DNA of 63,503 nucleotides from an uncultured Clostridia bacterium. GTDB taxonomy: Bacteria; Bacillota; Clostridia; Christensenellales; Borkfalkiaceae. Positions 42,365 to 51,033 of the stretch are shown here, piece after piece. The notes under the pieces are model-generated. The model searched no databases. It was not told the DNA's origin and worked only from the letters and a program-made list of their open reading frames with translations. The position numbers were made by a program, and so were the translations under genes. The stretch is from assembly GCA_944376295.1 (NCBI GenBank), contig CALWCE010000011.1, positions 1 through 63,503 of the forward strand, given 5' to 3'. Every line of letters starts with the position of its first letter. Position 1 is the first letter of the stretch.

Positions 42365-43663
42365 TCAGTAGAGCTTGCGCTTGTCGATCACGCGCACCGC
42401 CTTGCCTTCGCTCCGCGCGATGGACTTGGGCTCGACGAGACGGACGTTCGCCGTGATGCCGAGCATGGAGCGGAGGGCGGAGACGAGCTTTCTCTCTGCC
42501 GCCTTGACGGTATCGAGATCGCTGCCCATATCGGGCTTTCTCTCGACGTTGACGTCGAGCGTATCGGTATTGTTGACGCGGTCGACGAAGATCTGATAGT
42601 TGGCTTCGTAGCCGTTGTTCAAAAGCACCGTCTCGATCTGCGAAGGGAAGACATTGACGCCGCGGATGATGAGCATATCGTCGCTGCGCCCCAAAGGCTT
42701 ACTCATCTTGACGAGCGTTCTGCCGCAGGAGCAGGGCTTTCTCGAGAGCACGCAGATATCTTTGGTGCGGTAGCGAAGAAGGGGGAAGGCTTCCTTGTCG
42801 AGCGAGGTGAAGACGAGTTCGCCCTTGCTCCCTTCGGGGAGCACTTCGCCCGTTTCGGGGTCGATGATCTCGGGATAGAAGTGATCTTCGCAGATGTGCA
42901 TGCCCGTCTGCTCTTCGCATTCGAAGGAGACGCCGGGGCCGGAGATCTCGGTGAGCCCGTAGATATCGTATGCCTTGATGCCGAGTTTTCTTTCGAGCTC
43001 CTGCCGCATTTCCTGCGTCCAAGCCTCCGCGCCGAAGATGCCCGCGCGCAGCTTGATCTGATCGCGAAGACCCTTCTCTTCGATGGCTTCTGCAAGATAG
43101 AGGGCATAGGAAGGGGTGCAGCAGAGGAAGGTCGCCTGAAGATCGACCATGAACTGCACCTGCCTGTCGGTATTGCCCGAAGAGGTGGGGATGGTGAGGC
43201 AGCCCACCTTATGCGAGCCGCCGTTGAGCCCGGGACCGCCCGTAAACAGCCCGTAGCCGTAGCTCACCTGCACGACGTCCTTGTTGGTGCCGCCCGCGGC
43301 GACGATGGCGCGCGCACAGCATTCCTCCCAAATGTCGATGTCTTCCTGCGTGTAGAAAGCGACGACGCGTTTGCCCGTCGTGCCCGACGTCGACTGGATG
43401 CGGACGCAGCGCTCCAACGGGGTCGCAAGCAAGCCATAAGGATAAGCTTCGCGCAGGTCGTCCTTCGTGAGGAAGGGGAGCAGGCGGATGTCGTCGAGGC
43501 TCTTGATGTCCTCGGGCGTGACGCCCTTTTCTTCCATCTTTTTGCGGTAATAGGGCACGTTGTCGTAGACGTGCTTCACCTGCTTTAAGAACTTTTCGTT
43601 CTGGAGCGCGCGCATCTCGTCGCGCGACATGGTCTCCTCATGGGGCTGATAGTATGTGTGCAT
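42365..43663 (-). CDS. paaK: Phenylacetate-CoA ligase family protein
   Basis: A 432-residue aryl-CoA ligase that joins phenylacetate or a related arylacetate to CoA with ATP cleavage to AMP. Visible motifs: RIQSTSGTTGKRVVAFYT (about 88-105), GAEAWTQEMRQ, YDIYGLTEISGPGVSFEC, LRYRTKD and GRSDDMLIIRGVNVFPSQIE. Length fits PaaK (430-440). AAGGAGAG sets the start. Directly downstream of iorAB, as in many anaerobes, where it may work in reverse to recover energy from arylacetyl-CoA or simply activate arylacetates. Confidence 0.93.
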   Translation of the reverse strand: MHTYYQPHEETMSRDEMRALQNEKFLKQVKHVYDNVPYYRKKMEEKGVTPEDIKSLDDIRLLPFLTKDDLREAYPYGLLATPLERCVRIQSTSGTTGKRVVAFYTQEDIDIWEECCARAIVAAGGTNKDVVQVSYGYGLFTGGPGLNGGSHKVGCLTIPTSSGNTDRQVQFMVDLQATFLCCTPSYALYLAEAIEEKGLRDQIKLRAGIFGAEAWTQEMRQELERKLGIKAYDIYGLTEISGPGVSFECEEQTGMHICEDHFYPEIIDPETGEVLPEGSKGELVFTSLDKEAFPLLRYRTKDICVLSRKPCSCGRTLVKMSKPLGRSDDMLIIRGVNVFPSQIETVLLNNGYEANYQIFVDRVNNTDTLDVNVERKPDMGSDLDTVKAAERKLVSALRSMLGITANVRLVEPKSIARSEGKAVRVIDKRKLY

Positions 43664-43700
43664 CGGAAATTCTCTCCTTTTTCCCTTATCGTTTGTTATT

Positions 43701-44282
43701 TCAGGCGGTTTCGGATGCCCTGCCGAGCTCGAACGCTTTCAGATTGAGTTCGACGAATTTTTGGGGCACGCATTCGCGGATGGCTTGCTTCCAATCTTCG
43801 GGGTCGTAGTCGAAGTAAGAGGAAAGCCTGCCCAAAAGCACGATATTGACCGCCTTTTCGCTGCCCGCCTCGCGCGCGAGGGAGAGACAGTCGAAAGCGT
43901 CGATCTTCACGCCAAGAGAGGCGATCTTTTCCGCCAAATTTTCGGGATACTGCGCCGCGCCCGTGATGACGGGCATGGGGTCGATCCGCTGCGTGTTGGT
44001 GACGATGACGCCGCCTTCTTTGAGGTATTCCGTCCAACGGGCGGCCTCCAACAGCTCGAAGGAGACGATGACGTCCGCTTCGCCCTTGTCGATGACGGGG
44101 GAGAAGACCTTGTCGCCGTAGCGCACATAGGTGACGACGCTGCCGCCGCGCTGGCTCATGCCGTGTACTTCGGAAACTTTGACGTCGTAGCCGTATTTGA
44201 GGAGTAGATGCCCCAAAAGCTTGCTGGCGAGCAGCGAACCCTGTCCGCCCACGCCCACGATCATGATATTTTTCGTCTGCAT
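43701..44282 (-). CDS. iorB: Indolepyruvate ferredoxin oxidoreductase beta subunit
   Basis: A 193-residue gamma-type domain of 2-oxoacid:ferredoxin oxidoreductases, forming the IorAB enzyme with the upstream product. IMIVGVGGQGSLLASKLLGHLLL at the N-terminus, EVHGMSQRGGSVVTYVRYG (about 39-57) and the later YDPEDWKQAIRECVPQKFVELNLKAFELG are family-typical. TAAGGAGG gives the start, ten bases after iorA. The complex turns aryl pyruvates (indole-, phenyl-pyruvate) into arylacetyl-CoA and reduced ferredoxin. Confidence 0.95.
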   Translation of the reverse strand: MQTKNIMIVGVGGQGSLLASKLLGHLLLKYGYDVKVSEVHGMSQRGGSVVTYVRYGDKVFSPVIDKGEADVIVSFELLEAARWTEYLKEGGVIVTNTQRIDPMPVITGAAQYPENLAEKIASLGVKIDAFDCLSLAREAGSEKAVNIVLLGRLSSYFDYDPEDWKQAIRECVPQKFVELNLKAFELGRASETA

Positions 44283-44292
44283 GGTATCCTCC

Positions 44293-46023
44293 TTACTTCA
44301 CGATAGCGGAGAACTTGCAAAGTTCCTCGCACACGCCGCAGCCGACGCACTGGGTGCTGTCGATGACGCACTTTCCCTCCCGCATGCTGATGGCGGGGCA
44401 GCCGAGCTTCATACACGCCTTGCAACTTCTGCACTTGTCCGCCTCCACATGAAGGGGCGGGGCGTGCTTGACGTATTTCAAAAGCGCGCAGGGGCGGCGG
44501 CTGATGATGACGGACGCCTCTTCTGCTGCAAGCTCTTCGAGGAGCACCTTTTCGGTTGCCGCAAGGTCGTAAGGGTCGACGACGCGCACGCGGGTAAAGC
44601 CCATCGCGCGGCAGAGCGCTTCCAAATCGATCTTGCCCGCAGGGTCGCCCTTGATGTTGTAGCCCGTGGTGGGGTTCTGCTGATGGCCCGTCATGCCCGT
44701 GATGGAGTTATCGAGGATGATGACGGTGGAGACGCTCTGATTGTAGGCGATGTTGGCAAGCCCCGTCATGCCCGAGTGCATGAACGTGCTGTCGCCGATG
44801 ACGGCGACCGTCTTTTTCTCGCTCTCCTTGCCGAGCGCCTTGTTGAAGCCGTGGATGCCCGAAAGCGACGCGCCCATACAGGTGGAGATATCGAGGGCAT
44901 AGAGGGGAGCCGTCGCGCCTAGCGTGTAGCAGCCGATATCGCCGAACACGGTGAGCTTGTGCTTAGAAAGGAGATAGAACATCCCTCTGTGCGGGCAGCC
45001 CGCGCACATGACGGGCGGGCGGGGAGGTACGGCGTCTGCAAGCTTCTTGCCCTCAGGAACGGGGCGGCCGAAGGCGGCGGCGACAAGATTCTGCGAATAT
45101 TCGTCCTCCAAGGGGAGGATATCCTTGCCGATGACCGTGAGTCCGAGCTGCCTGCAGTAATTCTCGATGACGGGATCGAGTTCTTCGATGACGGCGAGCG
45201 ACTTCACGTTGGAAGCGAACTTCCTGATGAGTTTTTCGGGCAGGGGATGCACCATGCCGAGCTTTAAGACGCTGACGCTGTCGCCGAAGACTTCCTTCGT
45301 GTACTGATAGGACGTGGAGGAAGTGATGATGCCGAGCTCTTTGCCGCCCCATTCGATGCGGTTGAGAGGGGTGGTCTCCGCATACTCTTCGAGCGCCTTC
45401 ATGCGCTTTTCGACGTCATAGTGCCGCTTCTTTGCGTTGGCGGGCATCATGACGTTCTTTTGGATATTCTTTTCGTATGGCTTTGTGGGCAGCTCTTCGC
45501 GTTCGCCCGTTTCCACAACGCTCTGCGAGTGCGCGATGCGCGTGCACATCTTGATGATGACGGGCGTATCGAACTTCTCGGAAATTTCATAGGCGGCCTT
45601 GGCAAAGGCGAGGGCTTCGCTGCTGTTAGAAGGTTCCAGCATGGGGAGCTTGGCGGCTTCCGCGTAGTGGCGGGAATCCTGCTCGTTCTGCGAGGAATGC
45701 ATGCCCGCGTCGTCCGCAACGCAGATGACCATGCCCGCATTCACGCCCGTATAGGCGATGGTGAAGAGGGGATCGGCGGCGACGTTGAGCCCGACGTGCT
45801 TCATGCCGCAAAAGCTCCGCTTCCCTGCCATCGATGCGCCGAACGCCGTCTCCATGGCGACCTTTTCGTTGGGCGCCCATTCGCAGTAGATGGCGTCGTA
45901 CTTCGCCGCTTCCTCGGTCACTTCCGTGCTCGGGGTGCCGGGATAGGAGGAGGCGACGCAGCAGCCTGCTTCATAGAGACCGCGTGCGAGCGCCGCATTG
46001 CCCAGCATCAGTTGTTTGCTCAT
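44293..46023 (-). CDS. iorA: Indolepyruvate ferredoxin oxidoreductase alpha subunit
   Basis: A 576-residue thiamine-diphosphate subunit. The pyrimidine-binding N-terminal domain has SSYPGTPSTEVTEEAAKY and WAPNEKVAMETAFGAS; the central PPRPPVMCAGCPHRGMFYLLSK is the IorA signature; GDIGCYTLG and GDSTFMHSGMTGLANIAYNQS..ILDN bind Mg-ThDP. The C-terminus carries two 4Fe-4S motifs (CRSCKACMKLGCP and CVGCGVCEELCK). Shorter than some archaeal IorA but complete. Start at 46023 follows AAGGAGAG. Main catalytic gene of the aromatic amino-acid fermentation operon. Confidence 0.96.
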   Translation of the reverse strand: MSKQLMLGNAALARGLYEAGCCVASSYPGTPSTEVTEEAAKYDAIYCEWAPNEKVAMETAFGASMAGKRSFCGMKHVGLNVAADPLFTIAYTGVNAGMVICVADDAGMHSSQNEQDSRHYAEAAKLPMLEPSNSSEALAFAKAAYEISEKFDTPVIIKMCTRIAHSQSVVETGEREELPTKPYEKNIQKNVMMPANAKKRHYDVEKRMKALEEYAETTPLNRIEWGGKELGIITSSTSYQYTKEVFGDSVSVLKLGMVHPLPEKLIRKFASNVKSLAVIEELDPVIENYCRQLGLTVIGKDILPLEDEYSQNLVAAAFGRPVPEGKKLADAVPPRPPVMCAGCPHRGMFYLLSKHKLTVFGDIGCYTLGATAPLYALDISTCMGASLSGIHGFNKALGKESEKKTVAVIGDSTFMHSGMTGLANIAYNQSVSTVIILDNSITGMTGHQQNPTTGYNIKGDPAGKIDLEALCRAMGFTRVRVVDPYDLAATEKVLLEELAAEEASVIISRRPCALLKYVKHAPPLHVEADKCRSCKACMKLGCPAISMREGKCVIDSTQCVGCGVCEELCKFSAIVK

Positions 46024-46089
46024 GATTTTCTCTCCTTCATAGATCGACGCGCTCCTGCGCTCCGCATGGGGGCGCAAGGGCGCAAAATG

Positions 46090-46944
46090 TTACAAATTCA
46101 GCAGTTTTTTGGCGTTCCCGCCCAGGATGAGCGCCTTTTCCTCGTCGGAAAGGGGGCAGCTCTCGATACGTTCGACCTGCTCCTTGTGTTCCGCCCACGG
46201 GCTGTCCGTGCCGAAGAGGACGCGCTCCGCGCCAAGAAGGCGCACAAGCTCCGCAAATTTCTGCTTAGAAAGCTGTTTGACGCGGCTCTCTTTGGGGAAA
46301 TCGTCGAAGTAGGCGATGTCGCCGAGGGTGAAGGCGGTGTCGAAGAGGAGCTCGGTATCGGCGAGCCAATCTTTGACCTCTTCCCAAAGCTGCCAGCCGC
46401 CGAGGTGCGCGACGATGAGCTTTTTTGGCTTGACGGCTTCGTACAGGATGCGCGTCTGACGGGGGGATGCCCATTCGCCCGGGATGCCGATATCGACGCC
46501 CCCGTGCACGAGTGTGACAAGGCCGAGCTCTTCCGCATAGCCGACGATGCGCTGATAGCGGATGTCGTCGAAGGTGACCTGCTGATAGGCGGGGTGGAGC
46601 TTGAAGCCCTTGAGCCCGAGCTCTTGGATGAGGCGGAGCTCTTCCTTATAGTTGGGCGTATCGGGATGCATGCCGCCGAAGGAAAAGACGTGCGTTTTGT
46701 CGGTCTGTTCGTTGACTTCCGCGGCGGCGCGGTTGATCTTTTCCGTCTTCAAGGGGTTGGTGACGACGGGCTGCACGACGGCGAGCGAGACGCCCGCCTC
46801 TTTGATGGCGGAAGAGAGCCCTTCGACGGTGCCGTCCGAAAAGGAATGCGTATGGCTGCGCCCTTCGAGTGAGCAGACCGTCTGTTTGGCGATCGAATCG
46901 GGGAAGGTGTGGGTATGGATATCGATGATCTCTTGATTTTGCAT
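46090..46944 (-). CDS. Amidohydrolase-superfamily metal-dependent hydrolase
   Basis: A 284-residue TIM-barrel hydrolase (COG2159-like). Metal ligands are visible in IDIHTHTFPD (about 7-16), GLKGFKLHPAYQQ (Lys), LVTLVHGGVDIG and LIVAHLGGW (His), and VLFGTDSPWAEHKEQ (Asp). Relatives include aromatic decarboxylases and lactonases. It is the first gene of the reverse-strand operon, 66 bases before iorA, so it may act on an aromatic acid or amide. Specific reaction unknown. Confidence 0.85.
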   Translation of the reverse strand: MQNQEIIDIHTHTFPDSIAKQTVCSLEGRSHTHSFSDGTVEGLSSAIKEAGVSLAVVQPVVTNPLKTEKINRAAAEVNEQTDKTHVFSFGGMHPDTPNYKEELRLIQELGLKGFKLHPAYQQVTFDDIRYQRIVGYAEELGLVTLVHGGVDIGIPGEWASPRQTRILYEAVKPKKLIVAHLGGWQLWEEVKDWLADTELLFDTAFTLGDIAYFDDFPKESRVKQLSKQKFAELVRLLGAERVLFGTDSPWAEHKEQVERIESCPLSDEEKALILGGNAKKLLNL

Positions 46945-47060
46945 GGGGTACTTCTTTGTGCTTTTCCAAACAGTATATCACATTTTTTCATAAAGGGGAA
47001 ATGTTTGCAGGGCACTTCCGCAAATTCGGACAAATTTTTTGCGAACTTCCTGCAATTCGT

Positions 47061-47089
47061 TTGTAATTTTATGCGGAATATGGTAATAT
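47061..47089 (+). promoter_or_regulatory. Promoter of the SSF symporter gene
   Basis: TTGTAA (47061-47066), 17 bases, TAATAT (47084-47089), 32 bases before the ATG. The divergent operon has a TATACT box near 46971-46976 on the other strand, with no good -35. Confidence 0.5.
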
Positions 47090-47121
47090 CAATGGGAAAA
47101 TTTGCAAGTTAAGGTGAGAAT

Positions 47122-48699
47122 ATGCAGATCGTATTATATCTCGTCATGCTCGTCGTCTTTTTCGGCGTGATGATCGCGGTGGGCTTCGTCTGCCGCAGGA
47201 AGTCGCGGACGTCGCAGGGCTTCATGCTGGGCGGCAGAAGCGTGGGCCCGTGGCTCACGGCGTTTGCCTACGGCACGAGCTACTTTTCCGCCGTCGTCTT
47301 CGTCGGGTATGCGGGGCAGTTCGGCTGGAAGTTCGGCGTCTCGTCGACGTGGATCGGGCTCGGCAACGCGCTTTTGGGCTCCCTCCTTGCTTGGGTGGTG
47401 CTGGGACGAAGGACGCGCGTCATGACGCAGCACCTGAAAAGCTCCACGATGAGCGATTTCTTTGCCAAGCGCTATTTCTCGCCTGCGCTCAAGGTCGCGG
47501 CGGCAATCATCATCTTCATCTTCCTCATCCCCTATACGGCGTCTCTTTACAACGGGCTTTCGCGCCTCTTTGAGATGGCGTTCCACATCGATTTTTGGAT
47601 CTGCATCGTCATCATGGCGGTACTCACCGCAGTGTACGTCGTCGCGGGCGGCTATACGGCGACCGCCATCAACGATTTCATCCAGGGCATCATCATGCTC
47701 GTGGGCATCGTGGCGGTCGTGGCGGCGGTCATCGTGAACGGCGGCGGCTGGGAGCAGATCTTTACCGATCTTTCGCAAATCCCCGCAGACAACGGCTCCG
47801 GACAGCTCGGCGTCTTCACGTCCTTCTTCGGCCCGGATATCCTCTCTCTTCTCTCCGTCGTCATTTTAACGTCTTTGGGCACCTGGGGGCTTCCGCAGAT
47901 GGTGCAGAAGTTCTACGCCATCAAGGACGAGCAGGCGATCAAGAAGGGGACGCTCATCTCCACGCTGTTCGCGCTCGTCGTTTCGGGCGGGTGCTACTTC
48001 CTCGGCGGCTTTTCCCGCCTCTATCCCGAAGCGTTCGCCTCGGGCAGTTACGATGCGATCATCCCCGCGATGGTCTCCGAGCTCTCACCCTTTCTCATCG
48101 GGCTCGTCATCATCCTCGTGCTGTCTGCTTCCATGTCGACGCTCTCCTCGCTTGCGATGGCGTCCTCTGCAAGCCTTACGATCGACCTCATCTCGCCCGC
48201 CGCAAGGAGCAGGAACAAGCCTCTGACGGACGGGCAGGAAGTGTTCATCATGCGCGTCCTCATCGTCGTTTTCGTCGTCATTTCCGCCGTCATCGCCATT
48301 GTGCAGTATTACGGCAATTTCAGCTTTATCGCGCAGATGATGGGCGTCTCGTGGGGCGCGCTCGCGGGCGCATTCCTCGCGCCCTTCCTCTACGGGCTGT
48401 ATTGGAAGAAGACGACGAAGGCTTCCGTGTGGTTCAGTTTTTGCTTCGGCGTCGGCGTGATGGTCTTATATCTTATCTACGATTTAGCGCTCAGCAGCTA
48501 TTTCACGCTGCCCGCCTTCCTCGATTCTTCGCTGACGCTCGGCTCGCTGGTGATGCTCCTGAACCTGGCGCTCGTGCCGCTCATCAGTCTGTTCACCAAA
48601 AAACCGGACGCGGACAAGGTGGACGAGATCTTCTCCTGCTACGATAGGACGATCACCGTGCATATGACGACCGCCCTCGACGAAGCGGATAAGAAGTAA
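47122..48699 (+). CDS. Sodium:solute symporter family transporter
   Basis: A 525-residue SSF (PutP-like) transporter with about 13 membrane helices. RKSRTSQGFMLGGRSVGPWLTAFAYGTSYFSAVVFVGYAGQFG near the N-terminus, GYTATAINDFIQGIIMLVG (about 177-195), the signature helix GTWGLPQMVQKFYAIKDEQAIKKG and the SASMSTLSSLAMASSASLTIDL segment (sodium-site Ser/Thr) are characteristic. It would import a small organic solute with Na+. Its divergent place suggests a substrate of the aromatic operon, such as an amino acid or aryl acid, but proline or sugar is possible. AAGGTGAG before the ATG. Confidence 0.9.
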   Translation: MQIVLYLVMLVVFFGVMIAVGFVCRRKSRTSQGFMLGGRSVGPWLTAFAYGTSYFSAVVFVGYAGQFGWKFGVSSTWIGLGNALLGSLLAWVVLGRRTRVMTQHLKSSTMSDFFAKRYFSPALKVAAAIIIFIFLIPYTASLYNGLSRLFEMAFHIDFWICIVIMAVLTAVYVVAGGYTATAINDFIQGIIMLVGIVAVVAAVIVNGGGWEQIFTDLSQIPADNGSGQLGVFTSFFGPDILSLLSVVILTSLGTWGLPQMVQKFYAIKDEQAIKKGTLISTLFALVVSGGCYFLGGFSRLYPEAFASGSYDAIIPAMVSELSPFLIGLVIILVLSASMSTLSSLAMASSASLTIDLISPAARSRNKPLTDGQEVFIMRVLIVVFVVISAVIAIVQYYGNFSFIAQMMGVSWGALAGAFLAPFLYGLYWKKTTKASVWFSFCFGVGVMVLYLIYDLALSSYFTLPAFLDSSLTLGSLVMLLNLALVPLISLFTKKPDADKVDEIFSCYDRTITVHMTTALDEADKK

Positions 48700-48759
48700 C
48701 AAAGGCTGTTTCGCCTCGAATCGGGGTTAACAAGATCGCGCGGCATTCGCGCCTAAAAG

Positions 48760-48790
48760 AAAGGACCTGCTTCCCGGCAGGCCCTTTTTT
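48760..48790. terminator. Terminator between symporter and chromate-type genes
   Basis: AAAGG-A-CCTGC with GCAGG-C-CCTTT (one mismatch) and a T-run; A-rich on the other side, so usable by both convergent genes. Confidence 0.7.
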
Positions 48791-48802
48791 ATATTACTTG
48801 TT

Positions 48803-49375
48803 TCATATCACATTGACGAGGATGCCGAGGGCGCCCGAAAGGAGAATGAGGAGGATGGGCGAAAACTGCCTCTTTTTGAACACCCGCCAAAGGACGGCGA
48901 CGGCGGCGACGATGAGAAAGATCGCAAGGGCGCGCCAGTCGAAGGAGAAGGTGTCTCCCACCGACGTGAAGCCGAAAATTTGCGTCACGAACATCGTAAG
49001 AGCGGTCGAAAGAATGAGCCCGACGATGGTGGGGCGGATGCCCGAAAGCACGCTCTTGACGCCCGCGTATTTCAGAAGGTTTTTGATGAGCGCCGCGATG
49101 ATGAGGATGATGACAAAGGAAGGGAGGATGACGCCCAGCGTTGCGACGAGCGCCCCCAAAAACCCTACCTGCGAGGAGCCGATGAAGGTCGCCATATTGA
49201 CGGCGAGCGGCCCCGGCGTCGATTCTGCGACGGCGATGAAATTGAGGAATTCTTCCTCCGTCAGCCAGGCGTTTTCAAGCACCGTCTCGCGGATAAGCGA
49301 GATCATGCCGTATCCACCCCCGAAGGACACCGCGCCGATCTTCAGAAAGGTCAGAAAGAGGGTGAGATAGATCAT
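48803..49375 (-). CDS. Chromate transporter family protein, half 2
   Basis: A 190-residue single-domain CHR protein with five to six membrane helices. FLKIGAVSFGGGYGMISLIRETV and LNFIAVAESTPGPLAVNMATFIG are the family motifs. Short-chain CHR proteins function as pairs; its ATG overlaps the stop of the first half by four bases. Substrate of such pairs in anaerobes is rarely chromate and remains open. Confidence 0.9.
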   Translation of the reverse strand: MIYLTLFLTFLKIGAVSFGGGYGMISLIRETVLENAWLTEEEFLNFIAVAESTPGPLAVNMATFIGSSQVGFLGALVATLGVILPSFVIILIIAALIKNLLKYAGVKSVLSGIRPTIVGLILSTALTMFVTQIFGFTSVGDTFSFDWRALAIFLIVAAVAVLWRVFKKRQFSPILLILLSGALGILVNVI

Positions 49376-49986
49376 TGTTTTCCCTCCTCATCGGGCTGTT
49401 TGTCTGATTTTTCTTTTCGGCGGGCGCGGAAATAGGAGAAAAGATACAGTAGGAGCGCGAGACCCGCCGTGATGAGGATATACCACACCGAAGAAAAAGC
49501 GATGGAAAGCACGCTCAGCGCGATCGTGACGGCGATGACGAGGCTCGATACCACGATGTTCCACACCGTCTTTTCGAGCTTTATCAGCATCTTCACGCCC
49601 GCGCTCAAAATGAGGAAGATGACGCACACCCGGATGCCGTCGAAGGCATAGGCGACGTGCTTCAAAGAGAGGAAGGCGTCGAAAAAGAGCGAGATGAGAA
49701 AGATGATCAAAAAAGAGGGGAGCGCGACGGCGACGGTCGCCGCAAGCGAGCCCCAAAACCCCGCCAATTTATAGCCGACATAGGTCGCCGCATTGATGGC
49801 GACGGGCCCCGGAGTCGATTCCGCGATGGCGACGACATTGAGAAATTCGTCGCTTTCGAGCCACTTGCGCTTGGAGACGAGTTCGCTTTCGAGGAGGCTG
49901 ATCATCGCATACCCTCCCCCGAAGGTGAAGAGCCCGATCTTGAACATGACGAGAAAGAGTTTTAAGCAGGTCTTGAATTTTGGCAT
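49372..49986 (-). CDS. Chromate transporter family protein, half 1
   Basis: A 204-residue CHR-domain protein, partner of the following gene. FKIGLFTFGGGYAMISLLESELV and LNVVAIAESTPGPVAINAATYVGYK carry the conserved FGGG and E-STPGP motifs. The tail is charged (RARRKEKSDKQPDEEGKQ). Its promoter overlaps that of the divergent LysR gene, which probably controls the pair. Confidence 0.9.
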   Translation of the reverse strand: MPKFKTCLKLFLVMFKIGLFTFGGGYAMISLLESELVSKRKWLESDEFLNVVAIAESTPGPVAINAATYVGYKLAGFWGSLAATVAVALPSFLIIFLISLFFDAFLSLKHVAYAFDGIRVCVIFLILSAGVKMLIKLEKTVWNIVVSSLVIAVTIALSVLSIAFSSVWYILITAGLALLLYLFSYFRARRKEKSDKQPDEEGKQ

Positions 49987-50009
49987 GGCGCGCTCCGCTG
50001 TTTTTTTGT

Positions 50010-50048
50010 ATTATACCTCTTGACAGAAAATAAGTAAAATACTATAAT
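50010..50048. promoter_or_regulatory. Overlapping divergent promoters, chr pair and lysR
   Basis: Forward: TTGACA (50020-50025), 17 bases, TATAAT (50043-50048). Reverse: TTTACT (50038-50033), 17 bases, TATAAT (50015-50010). Each promoter's -35 lies in the other's spacer, so only one polymerase can bind at a time. Confidence 0.8.
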
Positions 50049-50073
50049 CAAATAAAAAACATAGGAGAAAGCT

Positions 50074-50952
50074 ATGACGATTCGGCATTTGAAGACATTT
50101 TGCGCGGTGTGCGAGGAGGGCGGCATCACGCGGGCGGCGGAAAAGCTGTGCGTGGCGCAGCCTTCGGTGAGCCAGACCATCGGCGAGCTCGAACGCTACT
50201 ATGGCGTCAGCCTCTTCGACCGCGTGGGAAGGCGGCTCGTCCTGACGCCCGAGGGCGAGCGGCTGCGCGTCAAGGCGCAGGAGGCGATCGCAAGCTTTTC
50301 GGAGTTCGAAGAGGCGGCGCGAGATACGAAGGCGCGTCACATCATCCGCATCGGCTCTTCCGTGACGGCGGGGCAGATGGTGCTCCCGCGCCTCATTTCA
50401 GCCATCGAAGCGACGCTCGACCGCGTCGAATGCTGCGCCATAGCCGACAGCGCGGCGGCGGTCGAACAGCTCGTCGAGGAAGGTTCGCTCGATTTTGCCC
50501 TCGTCGAGGGGAGCGTTTCGCGCGCCCTTGCGGCGGAAGCGTTTTCCTCCGACCGCCTTTTGGCTGTTTGCAGTGCGGAGATGAAAATAAATAATACGCT
50601 CTCTCCTTCAGAGCTCGTTTCGCTCCCGCTGCTGCTCCGAAGAAGGGGGAGCGCTTCGCGCGATCTTTTGGATGAACGGCTCTCCGCGCTCGGGCTCAAA
50701 GCGCAACCCAAGCTCTCCTCTTCGAGCAATTCCGTCCTGCTCGCCGCCGCGCGGGAGGGACTGGGCGTCGCCGTGCTGCCCGAAGCGCTCGTTGCGGCCG
50801 AGCTTGCGGCAGGGCGCTTAAAGGAAGTGAGGATACAGGGGCTCGAGCTCTCCCGCCGCTGGTTCGCGGTGCGGCGGCAGGACAAGAAGTTCACCCCCGC
50901 ACAGCAGCAGGCATACGAGCTGTTGTTCACGCTTCCCTTCGTGGAAAATTGA
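50074..50952 (+). CDS. LysR-family transcriptional regulator
   Basis: A 292-residue LysR protein. The winged helix-turn-helix is at the N-terminus (MTIRHLKTFCAVCEEGGITRAAEKLCVAQPSVSQTIGELERYYGVSLFDRVGRRLVLTPEG). The effector domain begins near 88 (IIRIGSSVTAGQMVLPRL). Length and layout are standard. AGGAGAAAG before the ATG. Divergent from the chromate-type pair with interlocked promoters, so control of that pair and of itself is the simplest reading. Confidence 0.93.
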   Translation: MTIRHLKTFCAVCEEGGITRAAEKLCVAQPSVSQTIGELERYYGVSLFDRVGRRLVLTPEGERLRVKAQEAIASFSEFEEAARDTKARHIIRIGSSVTAGQMVLPRLISAIEATLDRVECCAIADSAAAVEQLVEEGSLDFALVEGSVSRALAAEAFSSDRLLAVCSAEMKINNTLSPSELVSLPLLLRRRGSASRDLLDERLSALGLKAQPKLSSSSNSVLLAAAREGLGVAVLPEALVAAELAAGRLKEVRIQGLELSRRWFAVRRQDKKFTPAQQQAYELLFTLPFVEN

Positions 50953-50985
50953 GAATAAATCTGCAAAAAACAGGACAATGATGCA

Positions 50986-51005
50986 ATACAAATCGCCGTT
51001 TGTAT
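50986..51005. promoter_or_regulatory. Inverted repeat upstream of GH31
   Basis: ATACAAA-TCGCCG-TTTGTAT, perfect 7-bp arms, 28 bases before the GH31 start. Likely a regulator site; I find no convincing promoter boxes beside it. Confidence 0.45.
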
Positions 51006-51033
51006 GGTAAACTATAGAAAAGGAGGATAGGAT

